The notes beneath the pieces are model-generated. The model was not told the origin of the DNA and searched no databases. It was given only the letters and a program-made list of their open reading frames with translations. A stretch of DNA of 64,000 nt, taken from Bacillota bacterium. Lineage in GTDB: Bacteria > Bacillota > UBA4882 > UBA8346. A program made the position numbers and the translations under genes. Where the stretch lies: NCBI GenBank assembly GCA_023417475.1, contig JAEZFP010000054.1:1-64000 (forward strand), written 5' to 3'. Positions 56,096-64,000 of the stretch are shown in pieces; position 1 is the first letter of the stretch, and every line of letters begins with the position of its first letter.

Positions 56096-57232
56096 TTATT
56101 CCAAATTCACGGCGTCAAGCACCTGCTCCTTGGTGGGGATATTCTCCCAGACCTGAATATCGACGCGACGGTTAAAGCGCCAGGCGCTTTCGTTATGCTC
56201 CGGTTTGGCCGGGTAGGCTTCGCCATAGGCGTAAATGGTGATCCGGGACTCGTCGATCCCTTGGGTGACTAGATATTGTTTCACTGTTTCCGCCCGTTTG
56301 GTGGAGAGAACCAGATTGTATTGACTGGCGCCGCGTTCATCGGCATGACCGCCGAGGACGACGACGTTGAGATGCGGATTGGCTTTGAGCAGCGTAATAT
56401 CTTGATCAAGCGGGCTGATTTGATCGGCCCGGATATCAGACATATCAAAGTTAAAATAGATCGGTTTCAACAGCTGATTGATCTCGGCCGAAGTCGGCAG
56501 ATACTGTTCAACTGTGAAGCCGTTGACCAGCTTGGCTTGAAATCGGTCGGGGTTGGAAACGGTGACGTCATAACCGCCGGCCGGTTGATTGGTAAGGTCC
56601 ACCGTCACCAGGATCGCGGTTGAATTGACCACTTCCACGCTGGTGATCGGCAGCACGCCTCCACCTTGGTTGAATTTTACGGTGGCGTTGGGGTGGAAGT
56701 TGGCCCCGGAAATAACGACGTTAAGCGGGGCGTTATTGTAACCGTGATTCGGCTCGATCGCGGTTAAGGCCGGTTTGATCACGGGAACCGGCGTGGGAAT
56801 TGGGGTTGGTACCGGGGTTGGGACTACCGTGGGAACCGGCGTGGGGATCGGAGTCGGAACCGGCGTTGGCGGCGCGTTAATGGTTAGGACGCCATGAACG
56901 ACTGAAGTCCGTTTCAGACAACTGCAGTAGTCTTTTTGGGTGACGGTGAGATCCCATAGGCCGGGAGCCCGGTTGTTGAGGTTGAAAACCACGGAGACGG
57001 ATTTTTTCGACAGCCGCTTGACGTGAGTTCCGTCGATCGGGAATTCGCCGCTTTTGGTGAGTTGAATGACGGTGGCTTCCGTATAGCGGATACCGGTGAT
57101 GATGACGGTAACCGGCCCGTTATTGAAACCGGAGTCGGGCGTGACGGTTACCGGGGTGGCCGCCAAAAGCGGTGCGGCGCAAAGCGCTAGCAGGATGGCG
57201 GCCAAAACGAGACTGGTGATGCGAAATGACAT
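56096..57232 (-). CDS. IPT/TIG and OmpA/Pal-domain envelope protein
   Basis: This 378-aa protein has a signal peptide (MSFRITSLVLAAILLALCA). Two IPT/TIG-like beta-sandwich domains flank a Pro/Thr/Val-rich linker made of PTPVP-type repeats (DNA about 56790-56870). The C-terminal OmpA domain has the peptidoglycan-binding segments GGHADERGASQYN and NRRVDIQVW. OmpA/Pal domains bind the diaminopimelate of peptidoglycan and are typical of diderm cells. The ATG at 57232 has AAGGAGG upstream; the longer frame to 57292 is rejected. Confidence 0.9.
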   Translation of the reverse strand: MSFRITSLVLAAILLALCAAPLLAATPVTVTPDSGFNNGPVTVIITGIRYTEATVIQLTKSGEFPIDGTHVKRLSKKSVSVVFNLNNRAPGLWDLTVTQKDYCSCLKRTSVVHGVLTINAPPTPVPTPIPTPVPTVVPTPVPTPIPTPVPVIKPALTAIEPNHGYNNAPLNVVISGANFHPNATVKFNQGGGVLPITSVEVVNSTAILVTVDLTNQPAGGYDVTVSNPDRFQAKLVNGFTVEQYLPTSAEINQLLKPIYFNFDMSDIRADQISPLDQDITLLKANPHLNVVVLGGHADERGASQYNLVLSTKRAETVKQYLVTQGIDESRITIYAYGEAYPAKPEHNESAWRFNRRVDIQVWENIPTKEQVLDAVNLE

Positions 57233-57479
57233 GTACAAATTACCTCCTTTGTTAAGCTGAATTGGCTTAGGATTTGTCCGATGGTGCGGCATAGTAATAT
57301 GTTATTGTGACCAGGGTTTAAAAATGCGAAATTTCCGAGATTGGCGGGACGAAACCGCCTTTTGGGCGGCGGGGCGGCGGTTGACCCGCATTGACAGGGA
57401 TGGCGGGATGTGATAAATTGAAAATGACTCATGCGCATGAGCATGGGCGAGATTTGGAAAGGATTGCAAGTCGGTGGCG

Positions 57480-58562
57480 ATGATTGACAAAAATTTAAGC
57501 GTTCCCCGCTTTATGCAGTTATATCAGTTAATAAAAGCGGAGATTGTCTCCGGAAAATACGCCTGTTTTGAACCGATCCCATCCCAGCAGCAATTGATCG
57601 ATGCGCACCAGGTCAGCCTGATCACCGTCCGCCGGGCCTTGGAGAAGTTGTCGGACGAAGGATATATCCTGCGACGTCAGGGGAAAGGTTGTTATGTGGC
57701 TCCGGAACAGGAGTGGCAGATTAACCGGACCCAACTGCTGCATTTGGGGATGGTCGTTTCTTCGATTCAAAATTCGTTTTTTCCGGAGATAATTCAAGGC
57801 GCCGAGCAATATCTGGCTTCGGTCAACGCCCAGTTGACCATCGCCCATTCGCAATGGCAACCGGAATTGGAGCGGAGTCAGGTTAACCGTTTTGTGGAGA
57901 GCGGTTGTCAGGGGTTGTTCATCTCTCCTTCGCAGGAGGTTGAGGCATATCAGCGGTTAGCTCAGCAAGGCGTGAAGTTTGTGTTGTTTAATCATTATTT
58001 CCCGGGGACGGGTTTTCCGTATGTGATCACCGATGACCGGAACGGCGCCAAGGAAGCCGTGGCGCATCTGATCGCAAACGGTCACCGCCGGATCGGCGCG
58101 GTGATCGGCGGGAGTGGAAAAGCGACCGCGGCCGACCGGGCCGCCGGATTTTTGGAAGGGTTTACCGCGGCCGGCCTGGAATGCCGTGACAATTGGATCA
58201 GTTGGCAAAAGAACTTCACCTATGACGAAGGAGTCGCCGGCGCCCGCCAATTGCTGGAACGCGAGCCGGGATTAACCGCGCTCTTTTGTTCGTCGGAAGT
58301 GTTGGCGACCGGAGCGGCGGGGTGGCTGCTGAACCGTGGTTATCAAATTCCGCGGGATATGGCGGTGGTGGCTTTTGGCGACTCGGATACGGCCCGGTTT
58401 TTCAAGGTGCCGTTGACCACCGTAGCCCAGCCGACGGCGCGGATGGGCGAATTGGCCGCCGCGTTGCTGGTGCGGCGGATTCGCGGCGAGGAAACGGGGG
58501 AAGCGCAGATCGTTTTGCCTTGTAAGTTGGTGATTCGGGAGTCGAGTGCTCTAAGTCAATGA
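57480..58562 (+). CDS. GntR-HTH / LacI-type ligand-domain regulator
   Basis: This regulator of about 360 aa has an N-terminal GntR winged helix (residues about 5-70, YQLIKAEIVSGKY ... SLITVRRALEKL), as in AraR, and a C-terminal periplasmic-binding-protein fold like LacI, with NGHRRIGAVIGG and AVVAFGDSDTA. A GTG two codons earlier (57474) is an alternative start. It heads a short operon with a LarA-like racemase and an HAD hydrolase, so a sugar or sugar-acid effector is likely. Confidence 0.9.
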   Translation: MIDKNLSVPRFMQLYQLIKAEIVSGKYACFEPIPSQQQLIDAHQVSLITVRRALEKLSDEGYILRRQGKGCYVAPEQEWQINRTQLLHLGMVVSSIQNSFFPEIIQGAEQYLASVNAQLTIAHSQWQPELERSQVNRFVESGCQGLFISPSQEVEAYQRLAQQGVKFVLFNHYFPGTGFPYVITDDRNGAKEAVAHLIANGHRRIGAVIGGSGKATAADRAAGFLEGFTAAGLECRDNWISWQKNFTYDEGVAGARQLLEREPGLTALFCSSEVLATGAAGWLLNRGYQIPRDMAVVAFGDSDTARFFKVPLTTVAQPTARMGELAAALLVRRIRGEETGEAQIVLPCKLVIRESSALSQ

Positions 58563-58614
58563 CCGGTTTTTGAGACCGGATAGTATACCAGATATATCTA
58601 GAGGAGGAGTAGCG

Positions 58615-59865
58615 ATGATTGGGAAAGGTTATGAGCAAGGGTTTATGTCCGATCAGGAAGCCAAGGGGATTATGGCTGAAGCGTTAGGCCAGTTGGATCT
58701 GGCGGGGAAACGGGTTTTGATGATCATTCCCGATACCACCCGGACAGCCCCGATGTCGTTGATCTACCAAACGGTCTATGATCTGATTGGCGAGAAAGTC
58801 GCCAAGCTTGATGTGATGGTCGCTTTGGGAACCCATCCGGCGATGGCGGAAGCGAAGATTTTGGAGTGGGTGGGCATCACCGCCGCGGAACATAAGCAAA
58901 AATATTATAAGACCCGTTTCTTCAACCACGCTTGGGACGATCCCAGCGCCCTAACGGTCTGCGGGACGATTCCCGCCGGCGAAATGGCGGAGATCACCGG
59001 CGGTCTGATGTCGGAAGACGTCGCGGTGACGATCAATAAAATGATCTACGATTATGACCGACTGCTGATCACCGGGCCGGTGGTCCCCCATGAAGTGGTC
59101 GGTTTCTCCGGCGGCAACAAGTATCTCTTCCCGGGCATCGCCGGCCAGGAGATTATTGACTTCTTCCACTGGTTGGGCGCTTTGATCACCATCCCCGATA
59201 TTATCGGGGTCAAGGATACCGCGGTGCGCCGGGTGTTGAACCGGTCGGCGCAGTTTTTGACGGTGCCCCGTTCGGCGTTTTGTTTTGTCATTAACGATCA
59301 TCAATTGACGGGCTTTTTTACCGGTACGCCGGAGGAAGCGTGGGCCGGCGCCGCCGACCTTTCCGACAAATTGCATATCGTGTATAAAGATAAACGCTAT
59401 AAGAGCATTTTAGGCCTGGCCCCGCCCAAGTTTGACGATCTCTGGACCGGCGGGAAGGTCTCGTATAAACTGCAAAACATTGTGGAGGACGGCGGCGACC
59501 TGATTATTTACGCGCCGAAGATTGACGAGGTTTCCTATGTCCACGGCCATCTGATCGATCAAATCGGGTATCACTGCCGCGACTTTTACTACCGGCGCAT
59601 GAACGAATTCTCAAACATTCCGCGGGGAATCATCGCCCACTCGACGCATGTCAAGGGAGCCGGCACGTTTGAAAACGGCCTTGAGAAGCCGCGGATCAAT
59701 GTGATCCTGGCGACTTCCATTCCGGAAGAGCGCTGCCGCAAAATTAACCTGGGTTATCTGGATTACCGGACCATCAACCCGGACGACTGGGCCAACCGGG
59801 AGGACGAAGGGTATCTGTTGGTCCCCGAAGCCGGCGATCTGTTGTTCCGCTATTCGGGCCGGTAG
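58615..59865 (+). CDS. LarA-like nickel-pincer racemase/epimerase
   Basis: This 416-aa protein of the LarA/DUF2088 family has IPDTTRTAP, GTHPAM and HEVVGFSGGNKYLFPGIAG, the region that carries the cofactor-attaching lysine in LarA. LarA uses a nickel-pincer nucleotide to racemise lactate; relatives act on malate, gluconate and other 2-hydroxyacids. No larB, larC or larE is in the window. The ATG at 58615 has GGAGGAG upstream. Confidence 0.87.
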   Translation: MIGKGYEQGFMSDQEAKGIMAEALGQLDLAGKRVLMIIPDTTRTAPMSLIYQTVYDLIGEKVAKLDVMVALGTHPAMAEAKILEWVGITAAEHKQKYYKTRFFNHAWDDPSALTVCGTIPAGEMAEITGGLMSEDVAVTINKMIYDYDRLLITGPVVPHEVVGFSGGNKYLFPGIAGQEIIDFFHWLGALITIPDIIGVKDTAVRRVLNRSAQFLTVPRSAFCFVINDHQLTGFFTGTPEEAWAGAADLSDKLHIVYKDKRYKSILGLAPPKFDDLWTGGKVSYKLQNIVEDGGDLIIYAPKIDEVSYVHGHLIDQIGYHCRDFYYRRMNEFSNIPRGIIAHSTHVKGAGTFENGLEKPRINVILATSIPEERCRKINLGYLDYRTINPDDWANREDEGYLLVPEAGDLLFRYSGR

Positions 59866-60039
59866 CGGCAGATCGTTTCTCCGTGATCGGGAATCGAGCA
59901 TTGCATAACCAAAATCGAAAACATCAATCCTAAAACTAAATTTAAGAACAAAGAATCCCAACTTAGGAACAAGGACGAAACAACCGTCATCACGAAGTTA
60001 GTTAATGCTCGAAAATTTTCAACATGCGGAGGAACTGGG

Positions 60040-60927
60040 ATGGAACATTCACCGGAAGTTTTGCGGCAATTTCAACCGCAACACCAATTTTTTATCGGTT
60101 TCGACTCGGACGGTTGCGTCTTTGACACCATGGAGATTAAGCAAAAAGAGTGCTTCTGTCCGAATAACATTAAATTTTGGAAGCTGCAACCGGTCTCCAA
60201 ATACGCCCGGGAAGCGACGGAATTCGTCAATCTCTACTCCAAGTGGCGCGGTAGCAACCGGTTTCCGGCGTTGGCGAAAGTGTTGGAATTTTTGGCGGAA
60301 CGGGACGAAGTGAAAAAACGCGGCTTTCACGTTCCGGAACTGCCGAAATTGCGGGAATGGATCGCCTCCGGCGCGCCGCTTAGCAACGCCAACCTCGAAG
60401 CGCTGGTGGCGCGGACCGGTGATCCCGAGCTACAACGGGTTTTGGATTGGAGCGAGGCGATTAACCGGACCATTGCCGAGCTTGTTTCCGACATTCCGCC
60501 CTATCCGTATGTGCGCGAAAGTATGGAAAAATTAAGTCAAAAAGCCGATTTGATCTGCGTCTCTCAAACCCCCAGCGAAGCGCTGGAACGGGAATGGGCC
60601 GAGCACGATATCGCCAAATATGCGGCGATCATCGCCGGTCAGGAGCTGGGGACCAAAAAGGAACATTTGAACCTGGGCGCGGTCGGCAAATACCCCAGCA
60701 ACCATATCCTGATGGTGGGCGACGCTCTAGGCGATCTGGAAGCGGCGAAAGCCAACGGCGTGCTGTTTTATCCGATCAACCCCGGCCTTGAGGAGGCTTC
60801 CTGGAAACGGTTCCACGATGAAGTGCTCGACAAGTTTTTTAATGAAGAGTACGAGGGAACCTATGAAGCGTTGGTGATTGAGGAGTTTAAGGGCTTGCTG
60901 CCGGAAGTGCCGAGTTGGAAACGGTAA
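60040..60927 (+). CDS. HAD-superfamily hydrolase
   Basis: This 295-aa protein has the nucleophile motif FDSDGCVFDT near residue 21, in which the second Asp is the general acid, a Ser/Thr motif in CVSQTPSEA and the late acidic motif MVGDALGDLEAA. A large insertion after motif I forms a cap domain. Probably a phosphatase for a sugar phosphate or sugar acid made by the LarA-linked pathway, by context only. A terminator follows. Confidence 0.85.
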   Translation: MEHSPEVLRQFQPQHQFFIGFDSDGCVFDTMEIKQKECFCPNNIKFWKLQPVSKYAREATEFVNLYSKWRGSNRFPALAKVLEFLAERDEVKKRGFHVPELPKLREWIASGAPLSNANLEALVARTGDPELQRVLDWSEAINRTIAELVSDIPPYPYVRESMEKLSQKADLICVSQTPSEALEREWAEHDIAKYAAIIAGQELGTKKEHLNLGAVGKYPSNHILMVGDALGDLEAAKANGVLFYPINPGLEEASWKRFHDEVLDKFFNEEYEGTYEALVIEEFKGLLPEVPSWKR

Positions 60928-61248
60928 TAGATTTTAAGTTAGATCGTAAAAAGACCCGCAAGGGTCTTTTTGTTTATGAAGGCTTCACGTTTGACGTGGG
61001 GATCAAAAGAGCTTATAGCGTTGTGAGGGCCCAAGGGCGACCCCTCGCCCCTTAAATGGGTAACCACAAGGCTTTGAATTCTATTAATTTATAGGCTGTG
61101 AAGCATGGTGGTTTTCCTTTTAAAGGACAAAAGGATCGCCGTTGGGCATCGAAGCGAAGGCTCTTTCCAAGCACTTCCGACAATCGTATTAACACCCACC
61201 AGAGACTGCGTCAGGGGAACTGAGTGGAGTGAACTTGAACTCACCCCG
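60928..61248. other. Intergenic region downstream of the HAD gene
   Basis: It contains the HAD terminator at its left end. The remainder (60976-61248) has no supported gene; an open frame from 61105 lies mostly antisense to the GNAT gene. Imperfect GGGG/GAGT ... ACTC/CCCC symmetry at about 61213-61247 may be a degraded member of the GGTGAGT repeat family. Confidence 0.4.
60948..60975 (+). terminator. Terminator of the LarA-HAD operon
   Basis: AAAAAGACCC, loop GCAA and GGGTCTTTTT form a strong stem with a T-run. Confidence 0.95.
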
Positions 61249-61725
61249 CTACATACAAAGCTCCTTCTCAAAACAGACCGATTCGGGATGGCCGATATAA
61301 TGACCGTAATTGGGTATCCGCCGGTAGCCGTGGCGCTCGTAGAAAGCCACGGCTTTTTGGTTGACCAGCCGCGTTTCCAAACGGAAGGCCGTGTAGTCCA
61401 TGGTGACGGCGGCGGTCTCCAGGTAGCGCAGGACGGCGCTGCCGACGCCCTGGGTTTTGACCCGGGCATACATCCGTTTGACCTCGGCGACGGTTGCGGT
61501 CATCGGGCGAAACGCGCCGCACCCTACAAGAGTTCCGTCCCGGTCGCGGGCGACGACAAATATGGCCCGCGGCACGCAGACGTCGGACGGTTGAAAGGAA
61601 TGACGGCCGCTGTTGCCGGTGATGGTTTCCAACGCCGCCGACAGTTCGGCGATCAGCTCCTGCGCTTCGGCGGTATAAGGATCGGTCGGGGTGATGATGA
61701 TAGAAGGGTTGGCCGATTGGGACAT
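61249..61725 (-). CDS. GNAT-family N-acetyltransferase
   Basis: This 158-aa protein has the GNAT acetyl-CoA fold, with GCGAFRPM, the VKRMYARVKTQGVGSAVLRYLE pyrophosphate loop and AVAFYERHGYRRI. The substrate is unknown. The ATG at 61725 has GGAGG ahead; earlier frames are rejected. Confidence 0.88.
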   Translation of the reverse strand: MSQSANPSIIITPTDPYTAEAQELIAELSAALETITGNSGRHSFQPSDVCVPRAIFVVARDRDGTLVGCGAFRPMTATVAEVKRMYARVKTQGVGSAVLRYLETAAVTMDYTAFRLETRLVNQKAVAFYERHGYRRIPNYGHYIGHPESVCFEKELCM

Positions 61726-61796
61726 GGGAGCGCCTCCACTTGTATGAATCAACTAATTTTACCATAAACGAATCCACCGCATAATCATTTTGTAAA

Positions 61797-61825
61797 TTGA
61801 CAAATAAAAAAACAGGGAGTATAGT
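61797..61825 (+). promoter_or_regulatory. Strong promoter of the corA leader
   Basis: TTGACA (61797-61802) and TATAGT (61820-61825) are separated by 17 bp. Transcription would begin near 61832, giving a leader of about 240 nt before corA. Confidence 0.85.
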
Positions 61826-61831
61826 GAAGAT

Positions 61832-62053
61832 TGGGTAAGCTAAACTGAGTATTTTAGAGGAACGTGACGAAAATGGAAGATGGCCCTAGATATTTGCAAT
61901 ATCCGGTTTATAATCGTCGTCAAACGTTTGAATTGAAGGTTGCCATTGGACGGGTATTTCCCTCTCGGCTAGATTAGAGAGGGTTGGCTCGGTATTCCGA
62001 CTTAGGTAAGCAAGATTCAGGGTTTGGCGATCACGGCCGGCCCTGATTTTTTT
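61832..62053 (+). ncRNA. Structured corA 5' leader ending in an intrinsic terminator
   Basis: The leader starts at a strong promoter and ends with a terminator-like hairpin (stem TCAGGG at 62017-62022 with CCCTGA at 62041-62046, then seven T) placed only about six bases before the corA ribosome site. A second clear hairpin CCCTCTC/GAGAGGG lies around 61961-61989. This is the layout of transcription attenuation by a riboswitch or leader peptide. It does not match the M-box, yybP-ykoY or NiCo patterns I can recall. The ligand, possibly a divalent metal, is inference from the gene it precedes. Confidence 0.6.
62017..62053 (+). terminator. Attenuator terminator in the corA leader
   Basis: Stem TCAGGG/CCCTGA with an inner GGC/GCC pairing, followed by T7, upstream of the ribosome binding site AAGGAGG. 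Confidence 0.75.
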
Positions 62054-62072
62054 ACTATAAGGAGGAGTTGCC

Positions 62073-63059
62073 ATGCTGAAATGTTATTTAACGGTCAATG
62101 ATCAACTGACGGTGGCCGAGAAACTCAATGAAAAAGGGGCTTGGATCAACCTGATCGGACCGTCCGAAGCCGAGCTGGAACAAGTCGGCTCGGAGCTTGG
62201 CATCATCCCGGATCTGCTCCGGGCGGCCTTGGACGAAGAGGAACGCTCCCGGATCGAGCTTGACGACAATCAACTTTTGATCCTGATTAATATTCCGGTT
62301 GAAGCCGAGAGCAACGCCAACATCAGTCACGACACGGTTCCGTTGGGGATCGTCGTCACCGAAAACTCGTTGATCACCGTTTGTCTGAAGGACAACCCGA
62401 TCTTGGGAGAGTTTGAAGCCAACCGGAACCGTTCGTTATATACGTTTAAGAAAACCCGGTTTGTTTTGCAGATTCTGTTGAAAACCGCCACCTATTATCT
62501 GCGCTACCTCAAACAGATCGCCAAACGTTCCGATGAGATTGAGAACCATCTGCACGGGTCGATGAAGAACGAAGAATTAATTAAGCTGTTAAGCCTAGAG
62601 AAAAGTCTGGTCTACTTCACCACCTCGCTGCGGGCTAATCAGATCGTGATGGAGAAATTGTTGCGGTCGCAACTGAAAAACTCCACGGCGAAGGCCGACC
62701 CGGACACGGTGTTGACCTCCCAGATCTTGTGGATGTATTCCGACGACGAAGAGTTGTTGGAAGACGTGATCACCGAGAACAAACAAGCCATTGAAATGTG
62801 CGCCACCCACACCAATATCTTGAGCGGGACCATGGACGCCTTTGCTTCGATTATTTCCAATAACTTAAATATGGTGATGAAGTTTTTAACCTCGGTGACC
62901 ATTATCATGGCCTTGCCGACCATGGTCGCCAGTTTTTTTGGAATGAACGTGCCGGTTCCTTTCGCCAATTCCCCACACGCTTTTGGGGTCATCTTTGTGG
63001 CCACCATGGTGCTGTGCGTCTGCGGGATCCTGTTGCTACGGCGCAAAAATATGTTTTAA
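62073..63059 (+). CDS. CorA-family magnesium/cobalt transporter
   Basis: This 328-aa protein has a large cytoplasmic N-terminal domain, a long stalk helix and two C-terminal membrane segments around the GMN selectivity motif (FFGMNVPVPF, about residue 290). CorA pentamers import Mg2+ and other divalent ions. AAGGAGG precedes the ATG. The attenuated leader suggests metal-responsive control. Array 3 follows directly after the stop. Confidence 0.93.
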   Translation: MLKCYLTVNDQLTVAEKLNEKGAWINLIGPSEAELEQVGSELGIIPDLLRAALDEEERSRIELDDNQLLILINIPVEAESNANISHDTVPLGIVVTENSLITVCLKDNPILGEFEANRNRSLYTFKKTRFVLQILLKTATYYLRYLKQIAKRSDEIENHLHGSMKNEELIKLLSLEKSLVYFTTSLRANQIVMEKLLRSQLKNSTAKADPDTVLTSQILWMYSDDEELLEDVITENKQAIEMCATHTNILSGTMDAFASIISNNLNMVMKFLTSVTIIMALPTMVASFFGMNVPVPFANSPHAFGVIFVATMVLCVCGILLLRRKNMF

Positions 63060-63300
63060 CCGATAAGTATGCTTGCTGAGTCGCTCGGCAAGCTGGATTT
63101 GTGGATAAGTGAGCATGCTGAGTCGTTCAGCAAGCTGGATTTGTGGATAAGTAAGCTGGATATGTGAATAAGTAAGCTTGCTGAGTCGTTCGGCAAGCTG
63201 GATTTGTGGATAAGTGAGCTGGATATGTGAATAAGTCATCTATTTCTGTGGATAAACGGCAGAGTTGAATGAAGTAAATGAGTTGGGTTGTGGATAAGTG
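63060..63300 (-). repeat. Array 3: DnaA-box repeats with the same tail as array 1
   Basis: On the plus strand TGTGGATAA starts at 63100, 63142, 63205, 63247 and 63289, and TGTGAATAA (box TTATTCACA) at 63163 and 63226. Spacings are 42 or 21 bp throughout. The tail with boxes at 63226, 63247 and 63289 matches the tail of array 1 (383, 404, 447), including the AGTCATCTATTT segment between the first two. The hairpin arms are partly degraded. It lies between the corA stop and the convergent DUF711 gene. Confidence 0.9.
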
Positions 63301-63330
63301 AGCTTGTCGCGGAATTCGGCAGGCTTTTTT
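63301..63330 (+). terminator. Probable terminator at the end of array 3
   Basis: AGCTTGTCG and CGGCAGGCT form an imperfect stem followed by T6. The stem resembles the array hairpin AGCTTGC/GCAAGCT, so it may have evolved from a repeat unit; it would end corA transcripts. Confidence 0.6.
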
Positions 63331-63337
63331 GATATTA

Positions 63338-63394
63338 GAAAAGCCCTCCGGGGCTCGGCTGGGCTTCGAAGCACAACCCAGCCCGGAAGGGCTT
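63338..63394 (-). terminator. Terminator of the DUF711 gene
   Basis: On the minus strand a long stem, AAGCCCTTCCGGGC with an inner TGGG/CCCA part, closes with GGAGGGCTTTTC. Confidence 0.85.
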
Positions 63395-63438
63395 GAGACC
63401 GGTTCTAATCTTAGCCCTGACCTTCATTCTGGGCGGAC

Positions 63439-64000
63439 TTAATTGTTCAACGCTTGCAACGGCGCCGGAATATGACCGCCGCGCTGCACGAACTTGGCGG
63501 CGCTGAATTTGGAGACCGGCATAATCGGAGCCGAACCCCAGAGACCGCCGAAGTCGATCTGATCGCCGACGGTTTTGCCGGGGACCGGAATGATCCGGAC
63601 CGCGGTGGTTTTCTTATTGATCATGCCGATCGCCATCTCGTCGGCAATAATGCCGGAGATGGTGGCGGCGCTGGTGTCGCCGGGAACGGCGATCATGTCC
63701 AAGCCCACCGAGCAGACGCAGGTCATCGCTTCCAGTTTCTCCAGGGAAAGCGCGCCGACTTTGACGGCTTCGATCATCCCGGCGTCTTCGCTAACCGGAA
63801 TAAACGCGCCGCTTAATCCGCCGATCGCCGAAGAGGCCATTGAACCGCCTTTTTTGACGGCGTCATTTAATAACGCCAGCGCGGCGGTGGTGCCGGGACC
63901 GCCGCAACGTTCCAGACCCATCGCTTCCAAAATATTGGCGACACTGTCGCCCACCGCCGGAGTCGGGGCCAAGGACAAGTCGACGATGCCAAAGGGAATT
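63439..64000 (-). CDS. DUF711 (UPF0210/PFL) family protein, truncated by the window end
   Basis: The visible C-terminal 186 residues contain IPFGIVDLSLAPTPAVGD, GGSMASSAIGGLSGAFIPVSED and VPGDTSAATISGII, typical of the DUF711 family of about 450 aa. The reading frame remains open to 64000, so the 5' part lies outside. An internal Met at 63978 is not the start. Function is unknown; the family is often paired with an ACT-domain protein, which would lie to the right if present. Confidence 0.9.
   Translation of the reverse strand, partial: IPFGIVDLSLAPTPAVGDSVANILEAMGLERCGGPGTTAALALLNDAVKKGGSMASSAIGGLSGAFIPVSEDAGMIEAVKVGALSLEKLEAMTCVCSVGLDMIAVPGDTSAATISGIIADEMAIGMINKKTTAVRIIPVPGKTVGDQIDFGGLWGSAPIMPVSKFSAAKFVQRGGHIPAPLQALNN

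Noticed and set aside
61105..61767. 220-aa frame antisense to the GNAT gene
   Set aside because: The opposite strand encodes a clear GNAT protein; this frame has no recognisable domain.
61832..62053. Assignment of the corA leader to the M-box class
   Set aside because: The conserved M-box segments I know are not visible; left as unassigned.

Overview
The window looks like a piece of the chromosome of an anaerobic, spore-forming Bacillota (Firmicutes), probably from a deep-branching lineage with some diderm traits. The reasons are a GerA-type spore germinant receptor operon, a SpoIID/LytB-domain protein, a single-chain pyruvate:ferredoxin oxidoreductase, the DXP-independent PLP synthase PdxST, type II pantothenate kinase, KimA, and an OmpA/Pal-type C-terminal domain that is unusual in monoderm Firmicutes. 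No rRNA, tRNA, transposase, integrase or CRISPR array was seen. Species assignment is not possible from the sequence alone.

Layout. 0-0.5 kb: a DnaA-box repeat array. 0.5-1.2 kb: a HEPN/MNT toxin-antitoxin-like pair (minus). 1.6-4.1 kb: a chemoreceptor with internal 270-bp repeats. 4.6-8.3 kb: a GerKA-KB-KC operon (minus) with a frameshift in KA. 8.6-10.9 kb: a nitroreductase divergent from a TetR-esterase operon. 11.1-19.2 kb: a teneurin-like RHS/YD-repeat toxin with a putative HNH-type C-terminal nuclease and an AT-rich immunity gene. 19.3-21 kb: a DUF1573 protein and a C45-type acyltransferase. 21.4-29.3 kb: housekeeping genes metF, rpiA, gyrA, an Lrp/aminotransferase pair and pdxST. 29.5-34 kb: a Sia-type Ser/Thr switch linked to a GGDEF-HD-GYP protein. 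34.3-37.8 kb: nifJ. 37.9-38.1 kb: a second DnaA-box array. 38.4-46.7 kb: membrane protein, CMP-kinase-like protein, SpoIID protein, serS and a SWIM-SNF2 helicase. 47-56 kb: kimA, a histidine kinase/response regulator pair, coaW, an OPT transporter and an ABC exporter. 56-61 kb: an OmpA-like protein and a GntR/LacI-LarA-HAD operon. 61.2-64 kb: GNAT, corA with an attenuated leader, a third DnaA-box array and a truncated DUF711 gene.

The most striking signal is the set of three dispersed arrays of 42-bp repeats. Each unit carries the DnaA box TTATCCACA (or TTATTCACA) plus a 7-bp inverted repeat. There are 21 boxes fitting TTWTNCACA, 17 of them exact, and I noticed none outside the arrays. Arrays 2 and 3 lie between convergent gene ends, and array 1 lies beyond the 3' end of the HEPN gene. 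The gene order gyrA ... pdxS-pdxT ... serS matches the order beside oriC in Bacillus subtilis, so the window may be origin-proximal. The arrays may be DnaA-titrating or replication-control elements; this is inference and needs binding and genome-wide mapping data.

Other points worth following are the Sia phosphoswitch wired to a dual-domain c-di-GMP protein with a substituted HD-GYP metal ligand, the unassigned corA leader ending in an intrinsic terminator, two frameshifts (gerKA and the RHS gene), and a family of intergenic inverted repeats built on GGTGAGT.
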